64,000 bases of DNA from Parabacteroides sp. (GTDB lineage: Bacteria > Bacteroidota > Bacteroidia > Bacteroidales > Tannerellaceae). A program made the translations under genes and the position numbers. The stretch is from NCBI GenBank assembly GCA_017937385.1, contig JAGBDR010000089.1:19604-83603 (forward strand), read 5' to 3'. The notes beneath the pieces were generated by a model. It saw nothing but the letters and a program-made list of their open reading frames with translations. It did no database searches and was not told the DNA's origin. Positions 9,780 to 18,395 of the stretch are shown here, one piece after another (positions within the stretch are counted from its first letter, which is position 1; the number at the start of each line of letters is the position of its first letter).

Positions 9780-11162
9780 ATGAAACAACTCTTCATGACA
9801 AAAAAAGTGATGTGGGCAGTGGCCTTGCTGCTTTCCTCTTTGGCTTTCACCTCCGCTAAAGCCCAGGACACGCTCGTTCTCGACATTGGGAAAGCGCTTG
9901 AGATCGCGCTAAGCGAAAACCCCACGGTAAAAGTGGCCAATAAAGAAATCCAGAAGAAAAAATATGCGCAGAAAGGTTCCTATGCCGCCCTGTTTCCCCA
10001 AGTCGGCTTTGCCGCCGACTACAACCGGACCCTGAAAAAACAGGTGATGTATATGGACGGTTTCGACATGGGAAGTACCGAAATACCCGGCATGGAAGAT
10101 ATGCCAAGCATGGATGAAGGAATCGAAGTGGGACGTGACAACAACTGGAACCTCGGTTTCAGCGCCTCGATGCCGATCGTCAATGCCGCTCTTTGGAAAA
10201 GCCTCAGTATTTCGGCCGTCGATGTGGAACTGGCCGTCGAACAGGCACGTTCCTCCAAAATCGCAATGACCAGCCAGGTAAAGAAAGGATATTACAGTGT
10301 CCTTCTTGCCAGCGATTCCTACCGGGTATTCAAAGAAAGCTATGACAACGCGATGGAGAACTACCTGGACATCAAACGTAAGTTCGAACAGGGGACTGTT
10401 GCTGAATACGACCTGATACGCGCCAATGTGACCGTAAAGAACAGCGAGCCTAATATGTTACAGGCAAAAAACGCGCTGGTTTTTGCCAAATGGCAACTAA
10501 AGGCATTATTGGGCATGGACCTGGACATCCCCATCGAATGCGAAGGGCAACTGACCGACTTCGAAAAGGATCTATTCGGTGATTTCCTCTCGACAGACAC
10601 GACCTTGGCAAACAACACAGACTTGAAACAAATCGATTTGCAGGCCAAGCAACTGGAAAAGACGTTGACCATGCAAAAGTTCGACTATTTGCCGACACTG
10701 TCACTTACCGGTCTGTATCAGTGGACTGCCATGAACAACGATTTCAAGTTCAAGGACTACAGGTGGAACCCCTACTCGATGGTCGGTGTCTCGCTTTCCA
10801 TTCCGCTCTTCTCCGGCGGCAGCAGATTTTATAAAATCAAACAGACAAGAAACTCAATCGAACAATTGAGCCTGCAAAGAGAAGACACACAACGGAACCT
10901 GCAACTGGCAATCAGGCAGTGTATCGACAACATGAACACCTGCGTCAAACGGTTCGACGCTTCGCAGAAAGGAGTGGAACAGGCCCGACGGGGATATATG
11001 ATCTCCCAAAAGCGTTATGAGACAGGTGCCGGAACCCTACTCGAAATGAACGACTCGGAACTGGCGCTGACACAGGCCAAACTGAACTTCAACCAGGCCA
11101 TTTACGACTACATGGTAGCAAAAGCTGACTTGGAAAAAGTGTTGGGCCAACAAGAGTTTTAA
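9780..11162 (+). CDS. TolC-family outer membrane efflux protein
   Basis: 460 residues. A signal peptide (hydrophobic stretch AVALLLSSLAF, cleavage near AKAQ) is followed by two OEP repeats of about 190 residues, each with long helices. Telling segments are ALEIALSENPTVKVANKEI and RFDASQKGVEQARRGYMISQKRYETG. It forms the outer membrane channel of the tripartite RND pump encoded by the next two genes. An acidic, Met-rich insert (PGMEDMPSMDEGIEVG) near residue 100 is unusual and lies in an expected extracellular or barrel loop. Confidence 0.93.
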   Translation: MKQLFMTKKVMWAVALLLSSLAFTSAKAQDTLVLDIGKALEIALSENPTVKVANKEIQKKKYAQKGSYAALFPQVGFAADYNRTLKKQVMYMDGFDMGSTEIPGMEDMPSMDEGIEVGRDNNWNLGFSASMPIVNAALWKSLSISAVDVELAVEQARSSKIAMTSQVKKGYYSVLLASDSYRVFKESYDNAMENYLDIKRKFEQGTVAEYDLIRANVTVKNSEPNMLQAKNALVFAKWQLKALLGMDLDIPIECEGQLTDFEKDLFGDFLSTDTTLANNTDLKQIDLQAKQLEKTLTMQKFDYLPTLSLTGLYQWTAMNNDFKFKDYRWNPYSMVGVSLSIPLFSGGSRFYKIKQTRNSIEQLSLQREDTQRNLQLAIRQCIDNMNTCVKRFDASQKGVEQARRGYMISQKRYETGAGTLLEMNDSELALTQAKLNFNQAIYDYMVAKADLEKVLGQQEF

Positions 11163-11200
11163 AGTATAAATCATCGACATAGAATAAAAAACATCACAAC

Positions 11201-12226
11201 ATGGAAACAAGTAAAAAACAACGATTCATATCACTCCTCCTCTTCCCTTTATTGCTGTCCTGTTCCGGGGAAAAGAAAGATTCAGAACAACCGGAAACCG
11301 GCAGCGACAAGGCCATCGTAAGAATAGAGACCGTTTCGGCACAGGAGGTAGAGCAAATCAGTGAATTTACAGCGACCGTCGAAGCCAACATCTCCAACAA
11401 CATCGCCCCGCAAACCCCGGTGCGTATCGAGAAACTGTTTGCGGAAATCGGCGATCACGTAAAAGCCGGCCAACTCCTCGTCAGGATGGACGAGACAAAC
11501 CTCAAACAAACCCGCATACAACTGGACAATCAGGAATTGGAATTCAAGCGTATCGACGAACTATACAAAGTAGGCGGTGTTTCCAAATCGGCCTGGGACG
11601 CACAGAAAACACAGTTGGACATAAGCCGTGCGACCTACAAGAATTTGCAGGAGAACACCCAGTTGTTGAGCCCGGTCAGCGGTATCGTCACCGCCCGCAA
11701 TTATGACAGCGGCGATATGTATAGCGGAGGCTTGCCGGTTTTTACCGTAGAACAGATCCGTCCGGTCAAATTACTGATCAACGTATCCGAAAGTCTCTTC
11801 ACCCAAGTAAAAAAGGGGAAAGAGGTTGATATACGGTTGGACGTATACGGCGATGAAGTATTCAAAGGAAAAGTCAGCCTGGTCTATCCGACTATCGATC
11901 CGAACACACGCACATTCCCGGTCGAGGTCAAAATCGACAATAACGACGAACGTGTCCGTCCGGGAATGTTTGCCCGCGTGACGATCGGTTTCGGAACACA
12001 AAACCATGTGGTGGCTCCGGATCTTGCCATCGTAAAACAATCCGGCGCGGGAGACCGCTATATATATGTATATAAAGACGGCAAAGTTTTCTACGAAAAA
12101 GTAGAGTTAGGACGTCGTATGGGGAATAAATATGAAGTCATTTCGGGTGTAAACAGCGGCGACCAGGTAGTCGTATCCGGACAGAGCCGCCTGAACAACG
12201 GAATGGAAGTAGAAATCGAAAAATAA
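11201..12226 (+). CDS. RND efflux periplasmic adaptor (membrane fusion lipoprotein)
   Basis: 341 residues. The lipobox LLLSC puts the lipidated cysteine at residue 21. A barrel-sandwich/lipoyl domain (PVRIEKLFAEIGDHVKAGQLLVRMD), a short helical hairpin, the second lipoyl half (NTQLLSPVSGIVTARNYDSGD) and beta-barrel and membrane-proximal domains (PVEVKIDNNDERVRPGMFARVTIGF) follow in the family order. It bridges the RND pump and TolC. It lies 38 bp after TolC and 12 bp before the pump gene. Confidence 0.94.
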   Translation: METSKKQRFISLLLFPLLLSCSGEKKDSEQPETGSDKAIVRIETVSAQEVEQISEFTATVEANISNNIAPQTPVRIEKLFAEIGDHVKAGQLLVRMDETNLKQTRIQLDNQELEFKRIDELYKVGGVSKSAWDAQKTQLDISRATYKNLQENTQLLSPVSGIVTARNYDSGDMYSGGLPVFTVEQIRPVKLLINVSESLFTQVKKGKEVDIRLDVYGDEVFKGKVSLVYPTIDPNTRTFPVEVKIDNNDERVRPGMFARVTIGFGTQNHVVAPDLAIVKQSGAGDRYIYVYKDGKVFYEKVELGRRMGNKYEVISGVNSGDQVVVSGQSRLNNGMEVEIEK

Positions 12227-12238
12227 GAGATAAACACT

Positions 12239-15200
12239 ATGAGCTTATATGCAACAGCGGTAAAAAAACCGGTCACAACCGCCCTCGTTTTCGTGGCGAT
12301 CGTGATTTTCGGGCTTTTTTCATTGACCCGGTTATCGGTGGACCTGCTGCCGGAGATCGAGACAAACACGATCATGGTCATGACCTCCTATGCCGGTGCC
12401 AGTGCCGCGGATATCGAAATGAACGTCTCCAAACCGCTGGAGAACGTGCTGAACAGCGTCAGTGACCTGAAGCACATCACATCCCAGTCGCGTGAAAACA
12501 TCTCGATCATCACTCTCGAGTTCGACTATGGCACGGATATCGACGTGGCGACCAATGACGTGCGCGACAAACTGGACGTCGCCGAACCGATGCTTCCGGA
12601 CGATGTAGACAATCCCATTATCTTCAAATTCGGGACAAACGATATTCCGATTATCATCCTGTCGGTTACAGCGAAAGAGAGCACGAACGCCCTGTACAAA
12701 ATCCTGGACGACAAAGTGTCCAACCCGCTGGCACGTATCAGCGGCGTAGGGGCGGTTTCCATATCCGGTACGCCGACACGTGAAATACAGGTCTATTGCG
12801 ATCCGTACAAACTGGAAGCATACGGGGTTTCGATCGAGGGCATATCCGCAATCATCGCACAGGAGAACCGGAACACACCGGGCGGTAGCGTGGACATCGG
12901 TTCCAACGCTTACGCGCTCCGCGTACAGGGTGAATTCACGGATGCACATCAGATGGACAATCTGGTGATCGGCCATCAGGAAAACAAGACGGTCTACCTG
13001 CGTGACGTTGCCCGGATTGAAGACAGTATCGAAGAACGCGCCCAGGAGACTTACAACAATGGCAAGAAAGGCGGTATGATCGTTATCCAGAAGCAATCGG
13101 GAGCCAACTCGGTGAATATCGCCAAGAAGGTTCACCAGAAGCTACCGGAAATCCAGGAAAGCCTTCCTTCAGATGTCAAGTTAGGAGTGATCCTGGATAC
13201 TTCCACTAACATCCTGAATACGATCGACAGTTTGAAAGAGACCATTTTCATCACCTTTTTCATTGTTATGTTAGTGGTATTCGTGTTCCTCGGACGGTGG
13301 AGGGCGACGTTTATCATCATCCTGACCATTCCGATCTCGCTGATCGCCTCGTTCGCCTATTTGCTCGCTTCCGGCAATACCCTGAATATTATCTCGCTGA
13401 GTTCACTGTCCATCGCGATCGGTATGGTTGTGGATGACGCGATCGTGGTGTTGGAAAACATCACAACCCACATCGAAAGAGGCAGTGCGCCCAAACAGGC
13501 GGCCGTACATGCGACAAACGAGGTGGCGATCTCCGTCATCGCCTCTACCCTGACCATGTTGGCAGTGTTCCTGCCCCTGACCATGGTGACAGGTATGGCG
13601 GGTATCCTGTTCAAACAGTTAGGCTGGATCGTCAGTATCATCATGATTGTCTCGACGGTCGGCGCTTTGACACTGACTCCGATGTTGAGCTCGCAACTGC
13701 TCAGGCTGAACCCGCAAAAAGGCCGTTTGTACACCTTGTTCTTCACTCCGATCGAAAAGGCATTGGACGCTCTGGACCAGGGTTACTCCCGTTTCCTCTA
13801 TTGGGCGGTACGCCACCGGAAGACAGTCATATCCGGTGCCACTTTGATCTTCGCGGGAAGTATGCTATTGGTTCCGACTATCAAGACGGAATTCTTCCCG
13901 ACTCAGGACAACGCGCAGATCAGTGTCCATATCGAGCTTCCGGTCGGTACCCGCCAGGATATCACCCGCAAACTGGCACTGGAAATCGACGAACTGTTCC
14001 GGCAGAAGTATCCGGAGATAAAGACCAGCAACTTCACCGAAGGGCAGGCCGACTCCGATAACACCTGGGCACAAATGAGTAACAACGGGACGCATATCAT
14101 CGATTTTTACATCAATATGCTGAGTGTGGGCGACCGCGAACGCGGCATGATCGAAATCTGCGAAGAGATGCGTAAAGATCTGGCCAAATATCCGGAAATC
14201 AAAACATTCAAGGTCATTGAAGGCGGGCAGGAAGAAGGTATGGGCGGACAGAATGCCGTAGACATCGAGATTTACGGCTTCGACTTCAGCCGGACCGATG
14301 CCGTAGCCGCCGAACTGGCCGAAAGGATGCGTAAGGTGAAAGGTTGTTCGCAGGTCAACATCAGCCGCGAGGACTATATCCCCGAATACCAAGTCGATTT
14401 CGACCGAGAAAAGTTGACGATCAACGGACTGAACATCACAACGGCGGCAATGGCCTTGCGTAACCGCATCAACGGATCGACCGCTTCCAAATATCGTGAA
14501 GACGGCGACGAATATGACATAAAGGTACGTTACGCGCCCGAATTCCGCCAGTCGGTAGAAGATATCGAAAATATCCTGGTCTATAACAATGCCGGTCAGG
14601 GAATCCGCATCCGCGACCTGGGCAAAGTGGTAGAACGCATGACCCCTCCGACCATCGAGCGCAAAGACCGCGAACGTATTATTACCGTATCGGCGGTAGT
14701 CGGAAAAGGCGCAGCCATGAGCGATATCGTGACAGCCGCCCGCAGCCAGTTGAAAGAGATGGATATCCCGTCGGATGTCAGTTGGCAGTTGGGAGGAACC
14801 TACGAAGACCAGATGGACACGTTCTTCGACCTGACAATCCTGATGATCCTGATCATCATCTTAGTCTTTATCGTAATGGCGGCCCAGTTCGAATCGCTGA
14901 CAGACCCGTTCGTGATCATGTTCTCCATTCCCTTTGCCTTCACCGGTATTATCCTGGGGCTGTCCGTCACGCAGACTCCCTTGGGTGTCATGGCGCTGAT
15001 CGGCTTGATTATGTTGATGGGTATTGTCGTGAAGAACGGTATCGTGCTGATCGACTACACGATCCTCTGCCGGGAAAGAGGAATGGGAATCCTGACCGCA
15101 GTCGTAACAGCCGGAAAATCCCGCCTTCGTCCGGTATTGATGACCACCTTGACGACCGTATTGGGAATGATCCCGATGGCAGCCGGGACAGGCGAAGGTT

Positions 15201-15358
15201 CGGAAATGTGGCGGTCGATGGGTATGACAGTCGCTTGGGGACTATCGGTATCAACCCTGATTACCTTGATAATCGTACCGGTCGTATATAGTGTGTTTGC
15301 CGGAAACGGAATCCGCCGCAAACGCCGTAAAATGTCAAGAAATCGTATCGATTGCTAA
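12239..15358 (+). CDS. RND-family efflux pump, inner membrane subunit
   Basis: 1,039 residues, the normal size for AcrB/MexB-type HAE1 or related pumps. Both halves show the expected 1+5 membrane segments with large periplasmic loops. The proton-relay pair is visible in TM4 as GMVVDDAIVVLENI. The N-terminal KPVTTALVFVAIVIFGLFSL and the motif FDYGTDIDVATNDVRDKLD are family-typical. It exports amphipathic compounds driven by protons. Placement ahead of steroid-reducing enzymes suggests bile acids or steroids as substrates (inference). The C-terminus is short and very basic (RRKRRKMSRNR). Confidence 0.95.
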   Translation: MSLYATAVKKPVTTALVFVAIVIFGLFSLTRLSVDLLPEIETNTIMVMTSYAGASAADIEMNVSKPLENVLNSVSDLKHITSQSRENISIITLEFDYGTDIDVATNDVRDKLDVAEPMLPDDVDNPIIFKFGTNDIPIIILSVTAKESTNALYKILDDKVSNPLARISGVGAVSISGTPTREIQVYCDPYKLEAYGVSIEGISAIIAQENRNTPGGSVDIGSNAYALRVQGEFTDAHQMDNLVIGHQENKTVYLRDVARIEDSIEERAQETYNNGKKGGMIVIQKQSGANSVNIAKKVHQKLPEIQESLPSDVKLGVILDTSTNILNTIDSLKETIFITFFIVMLVVFVFLGRWRATFIIILTIPISLIASFAYLLASGNTLNIISLSSLSIAIGMVVDDAIVVLENITTHIERGSAPKQAAVHATNEVAISVIASTLTMLAVFLPLTMVTGMAGILFKQLGWIVSIIMIVSTVGALTLTPMLSSQLLRLNPQKGRLYTLFFTPIEKALDALDQGYSRFLYWAVRHRKTVISGATLIFAGSMLLVPTIKTEFFPTQDNAQISVHIELPVGTRQDITRKLALEIDELFRQKYPEIKTSNFTEGQADSDNTWAQMSNNGTHIIDFYINMLSVGDRERGMIEICEEMRKDLAKYPEIKTFKVIEGGQEEGMGGQNAVDIEIYGFDFSRTDAVAAELAERMRKVKGCSQVNISREDYIPEYQVDFDREKLTINGLNITTAAMALRNRINGSTASKYREDGDEYDIKVRYAPEFRQSVEDIENILVYNNAGQGIRIRDLGKVVERMTPPTIERKDRERIITVSAVVGKGAAMSDIVTAARSQLKEMDIPSDVSWQLGGTYEDQMDTFFDLTILMILIIILVFIVMAAQFESLTDPFVIMFSIPFAFTGIILGLSVTQTPLGVMALIGLIMLMGIVVKNGIVLIDYTILCRERGMGILTAVVTAGKSRLRPVLMTTLTTVLGMIPMAAGTGEGSEMWRSMGMTVAWGLSVSTLITLIIVPVVYSVFAGNGIRRKRRKMSRNRIDC

Positions 15359-15390
15359 AAAGAACAAACAACAAGAAGAAATACAGGAAT

Positions 15391-15684
15391 ATGAAAGCTA
15401 TATTTGTATCATTTAATCAAGCATATTACGAAATGATCCTGAATGTGATGGACCGGAACAACATCCGAGGCTTTACATACTGGAACGAAGTTCAGGGACG
15501 TGGAAGCAAAACCGGCGATCCGCATTATGGAAATCACGCCTGGCCGACACTGAACTCGGCAATCTTGGCGATGGTCGAAGACGAGAAAGTCGATCACTTT
15601 CTGGAAATACTTCATCAGATGGATCAGAAGACAGAAGCGCAAGGATTACGCGCTTTTGTCTGGAACATCGAAAAAACAATTTAA
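15391..15684 (+). CDS. Small PII-like protein linked to RND operon
   Basis: 97 residues from the ATG at 15391. An alternative upstream start at 15352 would overlap the pump gene and is less likely. The sequence begins KAIFVSFNQAYYEMILNVMDRNNIRGFTYW and continues with a GRGSKTGDP loop and a VDHFLEILHQMD helix. This order (beta-alpha-beta, loop, beta-alpha-beta) fits the GlnB/PII ferredoxin-like fold seen in small proteins next to Bacteroidetes RND genes. No uridylylated Tyr or ATP-binding consensus is evident, so ordinary PII function is not implied. Confidence 0.6.
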   Translation: MKAIFVSFNQAYYEMILNVMDRNNIRGFTYWNEVQGRGSKTGDPHYGNHAWPTLNSAILAMVEDEKVDHFLEILHQMDQKTEAQGLRAFVWNIEKTI

Positions 15685-15692
15685 AGAATAGA

Positions 15693-16394
15693 ATGGACGA
15701 TCTTTTTAACATACTTATTTTCTGCAAAGATTATAGCCAGGGAGTTATCATCCAAGACGCTCTGCAAACCGCCGGATGTGCCTCACAAGTATTCGACCGG
15801 GAAGAGGATGCATACGAGGGTTTCCTTTCCGGGAAATTCACTACCTGCATCATCGACCACGATATAGACAGGAAAGAGACACAGGATTTGATAACCCTGA
15901 TCAAGAGTTCGGAACGCTTCATCCCGGTTCTCTTCCTGTGTGAACATCCGACAAACAAAGAAATCGCATGGCTGTTCTCACACCATGCCGATGATGTGAT
16001 ACGCAAACCTTTCGACACTGATATCCTGCAAGCCCGGATCAAGGCAGTGCAAAGCCGTTACCATCTTCAATACAAACAAGAGGTAAAAACCTATCTGTTC
16101 GGAAAATTCAGGTTCAACCTGCCCAAACAACTCTTGTCCATCGAAGACAAAACGACCAAGCTGACAACCAAAGAGGCCGACTTGCTCACGCTGTTGTGCC
16201 AGCACGCAAACCAGATAGTAGACAGGATGTACACCTTGCAAGTCATTTGGAAAAGCGACAATTATTTCAATGCCAGAAGTATGGATGTCTACATCACCAA
16301 ATTGCGCAAACTATTGCAAGATGATCCGACCATCAAAATCATAAATGTTCACGGGAAAGGGTATAAACTATCAACACACGAAAATGACAACTGA
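15693..16394 (+). CDS. Atypical OmpR-type response regulator
   Basis: 233 residues. A receiver-like domain (1-115) is followed by a winged-helix Trans_reg_C domain (130-230), recognised from KEADLLTLLCQHANQIVDRMYTLQ, SMDVYITKLRKLLQDDPTIKIINVHGKGYKL. The phosphoacceptor Asp55 (CIIDHD) and Lys105 (IRKPFD) are present. The N-terminal acidic pair is replaced by FCKD and the switch Thr/Ser by Cys83 (VLFLCEH), so phosphorylation may be weak or absent. No kinase gene is adjacent. It overlaps the next gene by 11 bp, so it is part of the steroid-enzyme unit and a likely regulator of it. Confidence 0.88.
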   Translation: MDDLFNILIFCKDYSQGVIIQDALQTAGCASQVFDREEDAYEGFLSGKFTTCIIDHDIDRKETQDLITLIKSSERFIPVLFLCEHPTNKEIAWLFSHHADDVIRKPFDTDILQARIKAVQSRYHLQYKQEVKTYLFGKFRFNLPKQLLSIEDKTTKLTTKEADLLTLLCQHANQIVDRMYTLQVIWKSDNYFNARSMDVYITKLRKLLQDDPTIKIINVHGKGYKLSTHENDN

Positions 16395-17145
16395 ATATTT
16401 CTCCTGGTTTCAAATCATAATGGCCGCCATCGCCGCCATTGTCTTCATAGCCCTTTACTTTGTCGAAGCCGGCTATGGAATGCTGTTCGACAAAAAATGG
16501 GGATTCCCGATCCCGAACAAGATTGCCTGGATCTGTATGGAAGCGCCGGTCTTTATCGTCATGTTCCTATTATGGCACGGATCGGAACGGCAGTTTGAGA
16601 CAGTGCCGCTCCTGATCTTCCTGTTCTTCGAACTGCACTATTTCCAACGCTCTTTCATTTTTCCTTTGCTGATAAAAGGTAAAAGCAAGATGCCGGCCGG
16701 TATCATGCTGATGGGAATCACCTTCAACCTCCTGAACGGCTATATGCAAGGGGAATGGATTTTCCATCTGGCACCGCAGGACATGTACACGGACAGTTGG
16801 TTGCACAGCCCTCAATTCATCATCGGGACACTCCTGTTTTTCACCGGCATGGCCATCAATATCCAGTCGGACCATATTGTCCGCCACCTCAGAAAGCCCG
16901 GCGACACCAACCATTATCTGCCGAAAAAAGGCCTGTTCGACTATGTGACATCAGCCAACTATTTCGGGGAAATCGTGGAATGGTGCGGATTTGCTATCCT
17001 GACCTGGAGCGCAAGCGGAGCGGTTTTCGCCTGGTGGACATTTGCCAACCTCGTGCCTCGCGCAAACACCATCTATCATAAATACAAAGCGATGTTCGGC
17101 GACGAACTGGGAAACCGGAAACGGGTAATTCCTTTTATATATTAA
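16384..17145 (+). CDS. 3-oxo-5-alpha-steroid 4-dehydrogenase family enzyme (5AR)
   Basis: 253 residues from the ATG at 16384, with six or seven membrane segments. The C-terminal half has the steroid 5-alpha-reductase signature: R-H-L-R-K-P-G, K-K-G-L-F-D-Y-V near 182, N192-Y193-F-G195-E196 (NADPH contact), E199-W200, and NLVPRA near 222. Glu53 and the E-x-H-Y-F-Q-R segment at 83-89 occupy the places of known active-site residues. The family reduces the delta4 bond of 3-oxo steroids to the 5-alpha form with NADPH. Homologues in gut Bacteroidetes make 3-oxoallo bile acids. It overlaps the response regulator by 11 bp and is followed after 21 bp by the flavin reductase. Confidence 0.9.
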   Translation: MTTEYFSWFQIIMAAIAAIVFIALYFVEAGYGMLFDKKWGFPIPNKIAWICMEAPVFIVMFLLWHGSERQFETVPLLIFLFFELHYFQRSFIFPLLIKGKSKMPAGIMLMGITFNLLNGYMQGEWIFHLAPQDMYTDSWLHSPQFIIGTLLFFTGMAINIQSDHIVRHLRKPGDTNHYLPKKGLFDYVTSANYFGEIVEWCGFAILTWSASGAVFAWWTFANLVPRANTIYHKYKAMFGDELGNRKRVIPFIY

Positions 17146-17166
17146 ACGAATAACTCACAATTGGAT

Positions 17167-18393
17167 ATGGAAAAAGAATCTGTATTGTTCACTCCCGGCA
17201 AAATCGGGCCGCTGACCCTGAGGAACCGGACGATACGGGCCGCTGCATTTGAAAGCATGTGCCCGGGAAACGCACCTTCCGATATGTTGTACGACTACCA
17301 TAAGTCGGTTGCCGCCGGCGGGATCGGCATGACGACATTGGCATACGCGGCCGTCACGCAAAGCGGGCTTTCTTTCGAACGCCAACTCTGGATGCGCCCG
17401 GAAATTATCCCCGGAGTCAAACGGATGACCGATGCGATACACCAAGAAGGGGCAGCCGCCTCCATACAGCTTGGACATTGCGGTAACATGTCTCACAAAA
17501 ACATCTGCGGATGCACGCCGATCTCCGCATCCAGCGGTTTCAATATCTATTCCCCCACTATTGTCCGGGGAATGAAACCGTCTGAAATCACAGCTATGGC
17601 AAAAGCATTCGGACAAGCCGTCCACCTGGCACGCGAAGCCGGTATGGACGCAGTGGAGATACATGCCGGCCACGGCTATCTGATCAGCCAGTTCCTTTCT
17701 CCTTACACCAACCACCGGAAAGACGAATATGGAGGCAACCTGCAAAACCGGATGCGCTTCATGAAGATGTGCATGGCCGAAGTGATGAAAGCTGCCGGTC
17801 AGGATATGGCCGTACTGGTCAAGATGAATATGCGCGACGGCTTCAAAGGCGGGATGGAACTGGACGAGACGCTCGAAGTGGCCCGCACCTTGCAGGACGA
17901 ATGTGGGGCACACGCTTTGGTACTCAGCGGCGGCTTTGTCAGCCGTGCCCCAATGTATGTGATGCGAGGTTCCATGCCGATTCATACAATGACACATTAT
18001 ATGCCTTTCGGCTGGTTACCTATCGGAGTCAAAATAGCCGGGCGGTTCATGATTCCGTCTGAACCGTTCAAAGAGGCTTACTTCCTGGAGGACGCCTTAA
18101 AGTTCCGGGCGGTGCTGAAAATGCCTCTTGTCTATGTAGGCGGACTGATTTCGCGCGAAAAAATCGACGAAGTACTGAACGACGGTTTCGAGTTTGTGAG
18201 TATGGCACGCGCCCTGCTGAATGACCCGTCATTCGTAAACAAGATGAAAGCAGACGAACATGCCCGTTGTGACTGCGGACATAGCAACTATTGTATCGCC
18301 CGCATGTATTCTATCGAAATGGCATGCCACAAACATATTCAGAACTTGCCCAAAAGTATTGTCAAAGAAATAGAGAAATTAGAATACAAATAA
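17167..18393 (+). CDS. OYE-family NADH:flavin oxidoreductase, probable 3-oxo-delta4 5-beta-reductase (5BR)
   Basis: 408 residues from the ATG at 17167. The single TIM-barrel Oxidored_FMN domain is clear: FTPGKIGPLTLRNR at the N-terminus, IQLGHCGN near 100, and HAGHGYLISQFLSPYTNHR at 166-184 with substrate-binding His166 and His169. A GG-L-I-S-R phosphate-binding segment lies near 325. The C-terminal thioredoxin-reductase-like half of BaiCD/BaiH is absent. A cysteine-rich tail (Cys368, 370, 376, 387) resembles an iron-sulfur segment, but its spacing differs from the usual C-x2-C-x3-C-x11-C. Next to a 5-alpha-reductase and an SDR, the likely activity is reduction of 3-oxo-delta4 bile acids or steroids to 5-beta products (inference). 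Confidence 0.82.
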   Translation: MEKESVLFTPGKIGPLTLRNRTIRAAAFESMCPGNAPSDMLYDYHKSVAAGGIGMTTLAYAAVTQSGLSFERQLWMRPEIIPGVKRMTDAIHQEGAAASIQLGHCGNMSHKNICGCTPISASSGFNIYSPTIVRGMKPSEITAMAKAFGQAVHLAREAGMDAVEIHAGHGYLISQFLSPYTNHRKDEYGGNLQNRMRFMKMCMAEVMKAAGQDMAVLVKMNMRDGFKGGMELDETLEVARTLQDECGAHALVLSGGFVSRAPMYVMRGSMPIHTMTHYMPFGWLPIGVKIAGRFMIPSEPFKEAYFLEDALKFRAVLKMPLVYVGGLISREKIDEVLNDGFEFVSMARALLNDPSFVNKMKADEHARCDCGHSNYCIARMYSIEMACHKHIQNLPKSIVKEIEKLEYK

Positions 18394-18395
18394 AC

